Below, in pieces: positions 53,165-61,310 of a stretch of 64,000 nt of DNA (its first letter is position 1; the number at the start of each line of letters is the position of its first letter). This DNA comes from Nocardia altamirensis NBRC 108246 (GTDB lineage: Bacteria; Actinomycetota; Actinomycetes; Mycobacteriales; Mycobacteriaceae), in NCBI RefSeq assembly GCF_001612685.1, contig NZ_BDAY01000030.1:1-64000 (forward strand), given 5' to 3'. The translations under genes were made by a program, and so were the position numbers. The notes below the pieces were generated by a model. The model was not told the DNA's origin. It did no database searches and saw only the letters and a program-made list of their open reading frames with translations.

Positions 53165-53235
53165 CTCCAAACCTCTCCGATCACCGGCGCCGAAATCACC
53201 TGTCGCCAAACCCTTCTCAACGATCGAGGCCTGAC

Positions 53236-53433
53236 ATGGACATCCCCGTGCTCGAACAACTGGAGCTGGCAAGCCACGCCACCCCCAAAACCCCGCTGAC
53301 CATCGACCACGCCCACCAGGCCATGCGCATGCACCGCGCCTGCGCCGTTGACCACTGCCATCGAAAAGCACTCGCCTTCGCCACCCTCATCGCCGCAGGC
53401 CGCATCGTCCCCGACTCATCCCGCCAGCGCTGA
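53236..53433 (+). CDS. Small hypothetical protein with Cys/His pattern, 65 aa
   Basis: ATG 53236 is preceded by GAGG. The product reads MDIPVLEQLELASHATPKTP, then HAHQAMRMHRACAVDHCHRKALAFATLIAAGRIVPDSSRQR, a compact Cys/His-bearing helical motif of a type I recall in other nocardial small proteins. No function is known. The tiny peptide gene starts 18 bases downstream. Confidence 0.6.
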   Translation: MDIPVLEQLELASHATPKTPLTIDHAHQAMRMHRACAVDHCHRKALAFATLIAAGRIVPDSSRQR

Positions 53434-53451
53434 CGAGAGGAGGTGATTCCC

Positions 53452-53529
53452 TTGCTGACCATCGTCCTCGACCTCCTGAAACTGGCCTACGACCTCGCGC
53501 CCTTCATCCTCCCGCTCCTTGGCCTGTAA
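53452..53529 (+). CDS. 25-residue hydrophobic peptide
   Basis: A near-perfect Shine-Dalgarno (GAGGAGGTGAT, 53437-53447) lies five to six bases before TTG 53452. The encoded peptide starts MLTIVLDLLKLAYD, continues APFILPLL and ends GL, followed by TAA. It is a single hydrophobic, mildly amphipathic helix. A GTG at 53443 in the same frame would overlap the ribosome-binding site. It might be a small membrane-active or holin-like peptide; that is speculation. Confidence 0.55.
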   Translation: MLTIVLDLLKLAYDLAPFILPLLGL

Positions 53530-53622
53530 GGCCGGCTCGGCTGAGGTCCACTCCGGCGAAGCCGACGCCCATCGAACGAGGCCGACCTATCGCCCGTCCC
53601 AAAGGCAATGATTGGAGCTGAA

Positions 53623-53934
53623 ATGTTCAGCCACGCAACAGTAATGGAAGTCACCCCCTCGCTGTACGGGGAGACGCTCTACGTCCCCGGCTTCGACGGA
53701 ATCCTGAAAACCGAATACGACGCGGGGTACAACACCCTCCGGCTGGTCGTCGGGTACAACCTCGAGAAGATCACCGAAATCCATCGAATCCGCGTCAGCG
53801 CAGGCCCGCTCACCAACAACGGCGCCTGGCAGATCGGCCCGATCCGCGTACGCGACGGCTGGCAGAACTTCTTCTACACCCAACAGTTCCTCCGCAACGG
53901 CAGCTGGATCGCGATCGATCCACCGGCCGCGTAG
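53623..53934 (+). CDS. Hypothetical protein, 103 aa
   Basis: ATG 53623 (MFSHATVMEVTPSLYGE) is preceded by GGAG; an ATG at 53608 would add five residues. The product is beta-rich with many aromatic residues (DGWQNFFYTQQFLRNGSWIAID). No signal peptide, no TM helix and no known domain. It is directly upstream of the polymorphic toxin gene but separated from it by a terminator. Confidence 0.62.
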   Translation: MFSHATVMEVTPSLYGETLYVPGFDGILKTEYDAGYNTLRLVVGYNLEKITEIHRIRVSAGPLTNNGAWQIGPIRVRDGWQNFFYTQQFLRNGSWIAIDPPAA

Positions 53935-53970
53935 GTCGCGCAGCAGACCTGAATTCCCAGTCCGGATTCC

Positions 53971-54005
53971 GACCTCACCCCGCCGCCTCACGGCTGGGTG
54001 AGGTC
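53971..54005 (+). terminator. Terminator-like hairpin before the toxin gene
   Basis: Perfect 10-bp arms GACCTCACCC (53971-53980) and GGGTGAGGTC (53996-54005) with a 15-base loop. It isolates the toxin gene from upstream transcription. Confidence 0.65.
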
Positions 54006-54088
54006 ATCTCCGCAGTCGGTTCGGCGCCAACGACCCATTGCGGTCGGCACCTGCCCGTTCGGGCCGAATCAGTTAGCGAGGTTCCGCC

Positions 54089-57061
54089 ATGGCGACGGAT
54101 ACTGTCCGCCCGACCGCTGAGTCCTTTCCGCAGTGGGTTCCCGCGCGTGCCTCGAACCTGTCGGCAATGTCGAACAACGGTCTGGCATCAGAGTATTCGG
54201 ACCGCGCCGATGCGCAACGCGGCGGGCGAGTACACAACTTCCATGGCATGACGCCGAACTCGTCGGCTCGCATGGTCGACCGGCTATTTGTCCGTATGGA
54301 CCTGACGGCCGGAAGCGACGAAATGCGCCGTGCGGCAGGCGTTGCCGACTCACTTGCGGTGGACTATGCGGAGCCCGTTCCGCAAGCGCAGCCGATCAGC
54401 GATCCTGTCCCGGGCATACCGCCAACCGCGCCTGTGGTGTTGCCCCGCGCGAAGGAAATCGTTGACCCACAAGCCTTCACACCGATGGACGAGTTCGGAA
54501 ACCGGCCACCCCAGCCCGACACCGTTCCGAACCCGAACAACACCGCGCTTGCGCCGGGACCCGCACAGGCTGCCCCGCCGCAGAATGGTCCTGCCACCGC
54601 GCCGCCAACTGTGCCCGTTGCGCCGGCCCAGCAAGCCCCGCCCGCTCAGCCAGCACAGCCGGCGGCCACACCGGACCCGGATATTTTTGGTTTGCCGGAC
54701 ACCACAGGTCGTCAGCCTGGTGACGAGTGGGACTCGACGCTGCCTGACGGCCGGATCGTGCATAACCGAATTCCGTTCGGAAACGGGAATCAAACCGTTG
54801 ACCAAACGATTCCCGATGGCAAGGGCGGTTTCACCCAATCGCGTGTTGCGGGTAACGGTGCAGGAGGGTGGCAGCGCTGGAATGTCAATGCAGACGGCAC
54901 TGCCTTCTACGGCAGCAAAGACGACCGTGAATCCGGCATGTACGCCCAAGATTTCGACGCGGGCTCTTCGACATCCGGAGCCCCGGATCGGGTGCATGTT
55001 GCGACGCCGGACTACAAAGGCATTCAGAATCCCTCCTTCGATGCTGACGGAAACTTGGTCGGTGTCGACATTGCGGTGCCGAACAAGTACGGGATGTACG
55101 ACAACTACCACTACGACAACTACAACAACCTGACGATATCGAGTGCCAGACCTGATGGAAAGGGTGGTATCGAAAGCATATTCATCGGTCAGTTGGACAG
55201 CAACAATGAGGGTTGGCAACTGGGACCCGACGGTAAACGTTGGGAAGTGGGCAAGGATCTCCATGGCCGTACCACAATGGGTCGAACAGAACAGTTGGTC
55301 ACCGGTACCCACATCTACTTTGTCGACCACCGTGGCGTTCTTTTCGATACCTTCAACGGTATCGGATCGGAGAAGTCTTACACCGATACCTACGACGACA
55401 AGAATGCATTTGTTCGAAAGTATCGAGATGGCGTTGTCGTAAACTACGACCCGAATGGGAAACCCCTTTCGGTGCAGCTGCCGCCGGACCGCCGTGATGC
55501 CGTACAAAAGGGCTGGGATTGGTCTGTCGGCGTCGGTAGCAGCCTCAAGAACTGGGGTGCGGACCTGGCGTCGAATTTCAATTTCGCTCCCGGTCTGCTC
55601 GCTGCCAGTAATCCGATGAATCCTGCCTACCAGGCTGCCGCAGCCGATCACTACGACCGAACGGCGAATGCAGTCGCCGCGCCTGGCCGTCTGCTGTGGA
55701 ATGGCGTCGTAGATTCCGCCACAATCGTTTCCGACTGGTGGCGCTACAAGATTGTCGGCGCAATGTACGGCTTGGGCAGCGATCCCGTCACTCCTTCTGG
55801 GCGGGCTCGTATGCAATTTTCGCAGCAACAGATGGAGAAGGCGCCTGCCGATTGGGAAGCCGCGCTGGCCCTCACCACATTCCTGCCGATCGGCGGGGCA
55901 TCTGTTCGTGTCGGGACAACTGCACTACGGAGTGGTGAGATCGCTGTCGCAGAGGCGGCCGCGGCGGCGGCAGCTCGACGGAGTCTGCCAGCGGCAGTCA
56001 GTCGGACGCTGTCCGATTTGAGCGCCTACAACCCCTTGCGCAATCTTCCTGATTTCGCGAAGAACAGCTTTGACTCCATGCGCAATCTGCCTGGTTTCGC
56101 CGCCAACGGATTGCGAAACGTCCCTGGTGTGACCAGCGCTGGTGCAGCGCTGCGGAACATCCCGGGCAACTTGATGTCGGGTCTCGAGCGATTCCGTACC
56201 GTTCCTGAACGGTTCCAAGTCTGGCGCGATGCGAAGATCGAGAGTCTCATCGAGTCGGTCGCACACCTTGAAACGACTGCTCGCGTCGGCATTTACAATA
56301 CCGGTGCCGTATTGGATAGATTGCGGTTCCGCCTCGGTTTCACCAGCCTCGAGCCGCAGCTTGCCACCGGAGTTCGCGCCTTCTCCGAGGTCGATAACCT
56401 TTTGGCAGATACCCTGCGAGCGAGGTTTGCGGCAACTCACGGTCCGGGAGCTGGGTTCATCCCACGGTCCGGTGGCTCTGTTTCCATGCCGAACAATATG
56501 CTTGGGCCGGTACGGCCTCGGACAACGCAGAAGCATACAGTGAATTTCAACCGTGGTAAGACCGTAAATACCCGGACCAAGATAGGTGAGACTGTCCGTC
56601 AGGTCGACGGCCAGATCGCCGGCGTGAACAAGATGACCGCCAACGAGTTGCTGCACAACATGAAGACGGTCTCGCGAAAGGGTAAGGCTCAAAAAGCGGC
56701 AAACAAGACCTACAAGGATGCGATTCGCGACGAAGAGTTGTTGAAAGCCCTTCAACTGCAGCGTGACAATCCAGCACAACTGGGCGGCAAGAAGCCGGCC
56801 CGTTATGCCGAAGAACAGATGAAGACGCGCACGAAGGACTTGGCGGCACTTCATGAACAGGACATCGTGGCTGGTGGCCTGGACGTGATCGGTCTCGACG
56901 TCACCGGGCTGCCCAAGATGGGTGACACATTTGTGAACTCTTCGCTGGGCAGCCAGTGGGCGCATCGCGGGTTGGCGGACGACCTCAGACGGTACGCTGA
57001 GGACTTGGTCCGAGCGGGCCAGGGCGATTATCTGTTGAATGTCGAGTGGATTCTGAGGTAG
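54089..57061 (+). CDS. Polymorphic toxin with C-terminal Ntox15-type nuclease domain, 990 aa
   Basis: A modular toxin. Residues 1-90 are a non-signal N-terminus, 93-200 a Pro/Ala-rich linker, about 205-470 a beta-rich region with repeated turns (DGKGGFTQ, NADGTAFYG, RPDGKGGIE), 480-760 helical with NLPDFAKN/NLPGFAAN-type repeats. The C-terminal ~140 residues match the Ntox15 family: the HxxD catalytic motif is LHEQDIVAGG (H922, D925), followed by MGDTFVNSSLGSQWAHRG. In Agrobacterium Tde1 this domain is a DNase dependent on HxxD. The immunity gene follows by three bases. There is no Sec signal, WXG or PAAR motif, so the export route is unknown. Codon use is less GC-biased than in core genes. 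Confidence 0.88.
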   Translation: MATDTVRPTAESFPQWVPARASNLSAMSNNGLASEYSDRADAQRGGRVHNFHGMTPNSSARMVDRLFVRMDLTAGSDEMRRAAGVADSLAVDYAEPVPQAQPISDPVPGIPPTAPVVLPRAKEIVDPQAFTPMDEFGNRPPQPDTVPNPNNTALAPGPAQAAPPQNGPATAPPTVPVAPAQQAPPAQPAQPAATPDPDIFGLPDTTGRQPGDEWDSTLPDGRIVHNRIPFGNGNQTVDQTIPDGKGGFTQSRVAGNGAGGWQRWNVNADGTAFYGSKDDRESGMYAQDFDAGSSTSGAPDRVHVATPDYKGIQNPSFDADGNLVGVDIAVPNKYGMYDNYHYDNYNNLTISSARPDGKGGIESIFIGQLDSNNEGWQLGPDGKRWEVGKDLHGRTTMGRTEQLVTGTHIYFVDHRGVLFDTFNGIGSEKSYTDTYDDKNAFVRKYRDGVVVNYDPNGKPLSVQLPPDRRDAVQKGWDWSVGVGSSLKNWGADLASNFNFAPGLLAASNPMNPAYQAAAADHYDRTANAVAAPGRLLWNGVVDSATIVSDWWRYKIVGAMYGLGSDPVTPSGRARMQFSQQQMEKAPADWEAALALTTFLPIGGASVRVGTTALRSGEIAVAEAAAAAAARRSLPAAVSRTLSDLSAYNPLRNLPDFAKNSFDSMRNLPGFAANGLRNVPGVTSAGAALRNIPGNLMSGLERFRTVPERFQVWRDAKIESLIESVAHLETTARVGIYNTGAVLDRLRFRLGFTSLEPQLATGVRAFSEVDNLLADTLRARFAATHGPGAGFIPRSGGSVSMPNNMLGPVRPRTTQKHTVNFNRGKTVNTRTKIGETVRQVDGQIAGVNKMTANELLHNMKTVSRKGKAQKAANKTYKDAIRDEELLKALQLQRDNPAQLGGKKPARYAEEQMKTRTKDLAALHEQDIVAGGLDVIGLDVTGLPKMGDTFVNSSLGSQWAHRGLADDLRRYAEDLVRAGQGDYLLNVEWILR

Positions 57062-57064
57062 GGG

Positions 57065-57706
57065 ATGTCTTTTCCGGTCAAGGATGTAACCCGCAAGTGG
57101 GGTCGTCCGAGTTTTTCGGTTCCCGCTCCCGAGGAACGGTTCGAGAAGTACGCAGGTCAGGTTCCTAATTTTCTGCTCGACCTGTGGCGAGAGGTTGGCT
57201 TCGCTGGTTTCCGGAAGGGGCTGCTATGGCTGTGTGACCCTGAGGAGTGGCAGTCGGTGGTGGATGAGTGGACGTCGGGTATCGACTTGCCGTTCGGTGA
57301 CGACAAGTGGATCGCGGTGACCAGATCGGCATTCGGCAAGATGGCACTCTGGGGGCAACGGACCGGATTGAGCCTGACGATCACCCCCCACTACGGCTGG
57401 CTGCTGCCCATGGACAAGTCGGACTATATGTCGGACGACTACTTGAGGGACGCACAGATTCTCTCCTCATTGCAGGCGGCGACCCAGGACACCTTCGACG
57501 TGGATGGTGATGACGACAAGCCGCTGTTCAAGCGGGTGTTGAAGCGGTTGGGGTCGGTTGGTCCGGACACCATGTATGGATTCGTTCCCGCTCATGCACT
57601 CGGTGGACCGATGCTGCCCGACCACGTGCAGATCGTGGACGCGGCGGTGCACATGCAGATCCTCAGCCAGGTCACACCGCGAACGATCATGGTCAATCCC
57701 TACTAG
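57065..57706 (+). CDS. Tdi1-like immunity protein (GAD-like plus DUF1851), 213 aa
   Basis: The N-terminal half (KDVTRKWGRPSFSVPAPEERFEKYAGQVPNFLLDLW) is GAD-like, and the C-terminal half ending PAHALGGPMLPDHVQIVDAA...VNPY is DUF1851/Tdi1-C. This pairing is the known immunity protein for Ntox15-type Tde1 DNases. ATG 57065 is three bases after the toxin stop, so toxin and immunity genes are co-expressed. Its final 46 codons are duplicated at 58510. Confidence 0.88.
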   Translation: MSFPVKDVTRKWGRPSFSVPAPEERFEKYAGQVPNFLLDLWREVGFAGFRKGLLWLCDPEEWQSVVDEWTSGIDLPFGDDKWIAVTRSAFGKMALWGQRTGLSLTITPHYGWLLPMDKSDYMSDDYLRDAQILSSLQAATQDTFDVDGDDDKPLFKRVLKRLGSVGPDTMYGFVPAHALGGPMLPDHVQIVDAAVHMQILSQVTPRTIMVNPY

Positions 57707-57737
57707 CTGACAGATGCCAATCAGCGGGGGAGGAACC

Positions 57738-58505
57738 ATGCCGGACAAGTCGATTCGCGACTTGCTCTTCACTGATTTCGACGGTGCATCGGTGGAGGAT
57801 CCCGACAAGGTGATCCTCGATGCCTTGGATGATCCCCGCTATCAGCAACGAGTCGCGCCGCTCGAGCGGTTTCTCGAAGAGGAATCCAATCCGCCGTACG
57901 ATCGCTTCCTTGCTTGTTGCGCGCTGGCTTCCTGGGCCGAACCTGTTGGCTTCCAAGCGATTGTCGAGGCGGCGAGGGCAGGAACTGAAGCGGCCTGGTT
58001 CGGTGCTCTGATTGATCGGCGATACTCCGTGGACGAAACGTTCACCTATCTCGGCGAGGCCATGCGGGTCAGCAAGAACTTCGTCGGCGAAAAGTCCACT
58101 GAGCAGGACCGTTTGGCCGCACTGCGTGCGCTGATCGGCATCGCCGATCGCTTCTACTTCGATTGGCACCTCGCCGGGGCGATCGATGGCAGCACGGCCG
58201 CCGCCGTCAATGCCGACGTGGCCGCCACTGTCCGGCGGGGCATCGCGGCGTTGACCAACGGTGAACGACCGCACTTCGATCTAGGGGGCCAACTGGCCGG
58301 GTTGGTGGTGTCCCTCGCAACTGCCGACGAGTCGACAGCTGTTCAGCTCGGCTACGAGCTGGCTCGAATCGACAGCACCCCAAGCACTCTCATCCGTCTC
58401 GCGGCGATCGCATCGCCGGGATCCACCCCCGACAGTCGTTCATTCGGCGAGTACCTCAGCACGATCGGCGACGAGCGAGTGCGGGCCGCGATCGCAGAAA
58501 CCTGA
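57738..58505 (+). CDS. Hypothetical protein of the toxin locus, 255 aa
   Basis: ATG 57738 (MPDKSIRDLLFTDFDG) follows GGGGGAGGA. The product is acidic and almost wholly helical, with HEAT/armadillo-like stretches (RFLACCALASWAEPVGFQAIVEAARAG, LAALRALIGIADRFYF). That pattern is common in secondary immunity proteins of polymorphic-toxin loci, which suggests a role here, but no family is recognised. It lies between the intact and the broken immunity gene copies. Confidence 0.68.
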   Translation: MPDKSIRDLLFTDFDGASVEDPDKVILDALDDPRYQQRVAPLERFLEEESNPPYDRFLACCALASWAEPVGFQAIVEAARAGTEAAWFGALIDRRYSVDETFTYLGEAMRVSKNFVGEKSTEQDRLAALRALIGIADRFYFDWHLAGAIDGSTAAAVNADVAATVRRGIAALTNGERPHFDLGGQLAGLVVSLATADESTAVQLGYELARIDSTPSTLIRLAAIASPGSTPDSRSFGEYLSTIGDERVRAAIAET

Positions 58506-58509
58506 GCTG

Positions 58510-58650
58510 GACAACATCTATGGAGTCATTCCCGCTCATGCACTCGGTGGGCCGATGCTGCCCGACCATGTTCAGATTGTGGACGCGGCGGTGCACATGC
58601 AGATCCTCAGCCAGGTCACACCACGAACAGTCATAGTCAATCCTTACTAG
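58510..58650 (+). pseudogene. Truncated duplicate of the immunity gene 3' end
   Basis: The 46 codons before TAG at 58650 match the last 46 codons of the immunity gene at 57065-57706 with 40 of 46 residues identical by direct comparison (DNIYGVIPAHALGGPML... versus DTMYGFVPAHALGGPML...). Similarity continues about 20 bases past the stop (GCCAATCAG). There is no start codon or upstream domain. It is a remnant of an older or displaced immunity gene. Confidence 0.88.
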
Positions 58651-58779
58651 CCGATAGACGCCAATCAGCCTGGCTAGAAGCATGTTTCACGGACTTTGAA
58701 ATTTGATCTTGCGTTAGGTGAAGGTCTTTTGCTAGGCTGAAGTCGTTAGCGTGTTGTGTACCTGCTAGCCATCTTTGTC

Positions 58780-58810
58780 ACCCAATCCCGTTGTCGGGGT
58801 TGGGTTTTTT
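58780..58810 (+). terminator. Intrinsic terminator with T-run
   Basis: ACCCAATCCCG (58780-58790) pairs with CGGGGTTGGGT (58795-58805) with one wobble and a TTGT loop, then six Ts (58805-58810). It ends the toxin-immunity unit and separates it from the tail genes. Confidence 0.85.
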
Positions 58811-58922
58811 CATGCCCCCTCTCGGGCGCCCCCATGACCGACGGTCTCTGCGCAGGCATTCGAAAGACCTCTCTCGAACCATGCAGTGCACCAACCGAGT
58901 TCAGATCAGGTGACGAAAAACA

Positions 58923-59531
58923 TTGTCTGACAAGGAAATTGTCGAATCCATTCAGTTCGCCAACCACCAGCCACCACCGGAGTACGTGAAGACCGACACC
59001 GGTCAACTGGTCACGCCGGAGTTCCTCGCGTTCATCCAGCAGGCGCTCAGCGGCAAGCTCGCCGAGTCCGCGGAAACCGCGGCGCTGGATCCGCAGGTGC
59101 AAGCGTTGGCCGAGGAGCTGTCGGTGATCCACCTGCCGGAATGGCGGAGCACGCAGTCGCCCAAGACGGCAGAGCCGACCGTGACCGGGATGAAGCAGGC
59201 GACGCGCGTCGCCGAATACCTCGTAAAGCGCGGTGTGCGTGTGCATCCCGAGCTGGAGGAGATCCGCTGGGTGGCCACACCGGGTGGCCCGCCGGGTGCC
59301 TTCGACACCGGACTCCATGTCACCAAGGACGAGAACGGCGCGTGGCCGGCCCCGGATCCCGAGTCGTTCTACGACCTCGACGACATCCAGACCAACCAGA
59401 CCGATGACGGCCACTGGTACGCCGTCCATCCCCGCGGCCTGTCCTTCGAGGCCGCGACCAAGACCGAAGCCTATGCGGGAGTCGTCGATCAACTGCGACA
59501 GCGGATCGAGCAAGCCCGGCAAGAGCCATAG
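58923..59531 (+). CDS. Hypothetical phage-module protein, 202 aa
   Basis: TTG 58923 (MSDKEIVESIQFANHQPPPE) follows CAGGTGA by about ten bases. The product is soluble with an N-terminal helical part (TPEFLAFIQQALSGKLAESAETAALD) and an acidic beta-rich C-terminus. By position it could be a head-tail connection protein, but no family is recognised. The next gene starts 21 bases downstream. Confidence 0.6.
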   Translation: MSDKEIVESIQFANHQPPPEYVKTDTGQLVTPEFLAFIQQALSGKLAESAETAALDPQVQALAEELSVIHLPEWRSTQSPKTAEPTVTGMKQATRVAEYLVKRGVRVHPELEEIRWVATPGGPPGAFDTGLHVTKDENGAWPAPDPESFYDLDDIQTNQTDDGHWYAVHPRGLSFEAATKTEAYAGVVDQLRQRIEQARQEP

Positions 59532-59552
59532 CCACGAAAGGGTGGTAGCGCG

Positions 59553-59987
59553 ATGACTGAACGAATCGTGTTCCCCGACATCGAGAAGACTCTGGTCGAT
59601 TACCTGACCGCGCAACTCCTCGCCGCGTCCGACACCGCAAAGGTTGTCACCCGGATTCCGGACCCGCGGCCGGTACGCATGGTGCGGGTGAAGCGCAATG
59701 ACCGACTGCTGCGGCAGGACATCGAGGACCGGGAGGGGCGCCGCGGGCCGAACTTGATCCTGGATCGTCCCCGCGTGGTCCTCGAATGCACCGACGACTC
59801 CGGTGCCGCAGGGGGTTTGGCCGGTCGCGTCCGCTCCATCCTTTCGGCTGCCGCGCCCGGCTACCTCGGTCCTGTGTGGTGCGAATTCATCGAAGATGTC
59901 GGCGTCGAGAACGATACCGACCCCGCGACCGCTGCCCCACGTCAGGTGATTGTCGTCGACCTGATCGTGCGCGGTGCGACTGCCTGA
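59553..59987 (+). CDS. Phage tail terminator-like protein, 144 aa
   Basis: The protein MTERIVFPDIEKTLVDYLTA... reads like a minor tail/tail-terminator protein: an N-terminal helix, then strands with RPVRMVRVKRNDRLLRQDI, RVVLECTDDSGAAGGLAGRVRSIL and VWCEFIEDVGVENDTDPAT followed by QVIVVDLIVRG. Such proteins cap the end of siphovirus tails. The place before the major tail protein gene agrees. ATG 59553 follows GAAAGG. Family assignment is by pattern only. Confidence 0.72.
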   Translation: MTERIVFPDIEKTLVDYLTAQLLAASDTAKVVTRIPDPRPVRMVRVKRNDRLLRQDIEDREGRRGPNLILDRPRVVLECTDDSGAAGGLAGRVRSILSAAAPGYLGPVWCEFIEDVGVENDTDPATAAPRQVIVVDLIVRGATA

Positions 59988-60037
59988 ATCACCAGACAAC
60001 GCAACGCAACTGAATTCCTTGACAAGGAGATATAGCA

Positions 60038-60433
60038 GTGACACAGCGTGAAATCAGTCTGAAGAAGGATGAAACCCTTCTGGTGAAGTGGATTGCAGAG
60101 CCATTCCGGTATGCGCGGTTGGTTCGCGTACCCGGTGACTCCGGCCCCCGCGCTTACATTTTCGATATCCACCCGATAATACAGGAAGGTGGAACGGAAT
60201 TGAAGCGAGCGGACTTGAGGTTCTACCATCCTAACCTCTATGTCAGCCTCTATTACGGTCCAAGTGACGACCAAAGGGGAGGTCTTAAAGAGATTCGTAG
60301 GGATTCCTGGGGCGAGCAGACCGTGAAGCAGCTACTCGCATCGGCGCTCGCCGGCTACCTCGAGGGTTACGAGGTTGTTGATTGGGGCGGTTTTGCGGTC
60401 TCCGACGATCGCCCCGCGACCCAAGTCTACTGA
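60038..60433 (+). CDS. Hypothetical protein inserted in the tail module, 131 aa
   Basis: ATG 60038 (MTQREISLKKDETLLVKW) follows AAGGAG. The product is a basic, aromatic-rich soluble protein (RFYHPNLYVSLYYGPSDDQRGG). Base use is lower in GC than its neighbours. No tail-protein family is recognised; it may be a moron gene. Confidence 0.6.
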   Translation: MTQREISLKKDETLLVKWIAEPFRYARLVRVPGDSGPRAYIFDIHPIIQEGGTELKRADLRFYHPNLYVSLYYGPSDDQRGGLKEIRRDSWGEQTVKQLLASALAGYLEGYEVVDWGGFAVSDDRPATQVY

Positions 60434-60597
60434 CCTGCATCATGCGTCACTTCGCACACCCTTGCCTGAACTTCGGCAGGGCGTTGTGCGACATCAAACG
60501 TGCGGGGAATAGCCCTCGCCTGACTCCCCCTCATGGGAGCCACAACTGAATACCGAAATCCCATGGGCCTGCGCAACAATCCCAAGGGAGATTCACC

Positions 60598-61185
60598 ATG
60601 GCTGTGCCTAACAGCAATTTCATCGGCGCTGGTACTCCGGTGTCCGTCACCGGCGGTGTGCTGGTCGCCAACATCGGCACCACGCTGCCCGCCTCCGCGT
60701 CGGAAGCCCTCGACATCACCAAGTTCAAGCCGCTCGGCTACGTCTCCGAGGACGGCATCGAGTCCAAGGGTGAGCGCAAGATCGAGCAGATCAAGGACTG
60801 GAACGCCGACATCATCGCCAACCTGCAGACCGAACACTCGGTCCGCTTCGGCCTCACCCTGTACGCGGTGTGGGACGAGGACGTCCTCAACGAGGTGTTC
60901 GGCAAGACCAACGTCACGGTCACTCCGGCCAGCGCCACCAGCGGCAAGCTGTACACGGTCAAGGAAACCGGTTCGGTGCTGGAGCGTCGCATGTTCGTGT
61001 TCGACATGCTGAGCGAGAAGAAGAAGATGCGCATCGTGCTGCCGAACGCCTCGATCTCGCAGGTCCAGGAGCGCAAGTTCGTGTCCAAGGAACTGGCGGG
61101 CTTCAGCATCACCATCGAAGCGTTCAAGGACGGTAGCAACAACAAGGCCTACCGCTACCTCGACGACGGCATCAAGGCCGCCTGA
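60598..61185 (+). CDS. Phage major tail protein, 195 aa
   Basis: MAVPNSNFIGAGTPVSVTGG, FKPLGYVSEDGIES and LERRMFVFDMLSEKKKMRIVLPNA are typical of siphovirus tail-tube proteins; the chain is rich in strands and ends AYRYLDDGIKAA. This protein polymerises into the tail tube around the tape measure. ATG 60598 follows AGGGAGA. It is followed by a strong terminator and the chaperone genes, the canonical tail gene order. Confidence 0.85.
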   Translation: MAVPNSNFIGAGTPVSVTGGVLVANIGTTLPASASEALDITKFKPLGYVSEDGIESKGERKIEQIKDWNADIIANLQTEHSVRFGLTLYAVWDEDVLNEVFGKTNVTVTPASATSGKLYTVKETGSVLERRMFVFDMLSEKKKMRIVLPNASISQVQERKFVSKELAGFSITIEAFKDGSNNKAYRYLDDGIKAA

Positions 61186-61193
61186 TAAAAGCC

Positions 61194-61246
61194 CCCAACG
61201 GCGGCGGGTAACACACCTATGCGCAGGCCCGCCCGCCGCCGTTGGG
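61194..61246 (+). terminator. Terminator after the major tail protein gene
   Basis: Perfect 15-bp arms CCCAACGGCGGCGGG (61194-61208) and complement (61232-61246), loop of 23. It would reduce transcription into the chaperone and tape-measure genes relative to the abundant tail protein. Confidence 0.8.
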
Positions 61247-61310
61247 CCCTTGTCTCTCAATACTTCTCAATTCCTGCGCACATAAACGTCATGAAAGGGT
61301 CTGCGAACCA

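Larger units (their letters stand above)
52624..53235. other. Hairpin-rich non-coding interval
   Basis: A 612-base region holding three strong inverted repeats (52687-52712, 52910-52951, 53133-53164). An open frame at 52992-53234 (80 codons, GTG) ends two bases before the next gene but has no ribosome-binding site and its composition is proline/arginine-heavy; it is left uncalled. Confidence 0.5.

Noticed and set aside
52992..53234. 80-codon GTG frame before the gene at 53236
   Set aside because: It crosses the 53133-53164 hairpin, lacks a ribosome-binding site and is Pro/Arg-heavy; only its closeness to the next ATG speaks for it.
55790..56965. Long minus-strand frame opposite the toxin gene
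   Set aside because: Antisense shadow; the plus strand encodes a continuous protein with a recognisable C-terminal domain.
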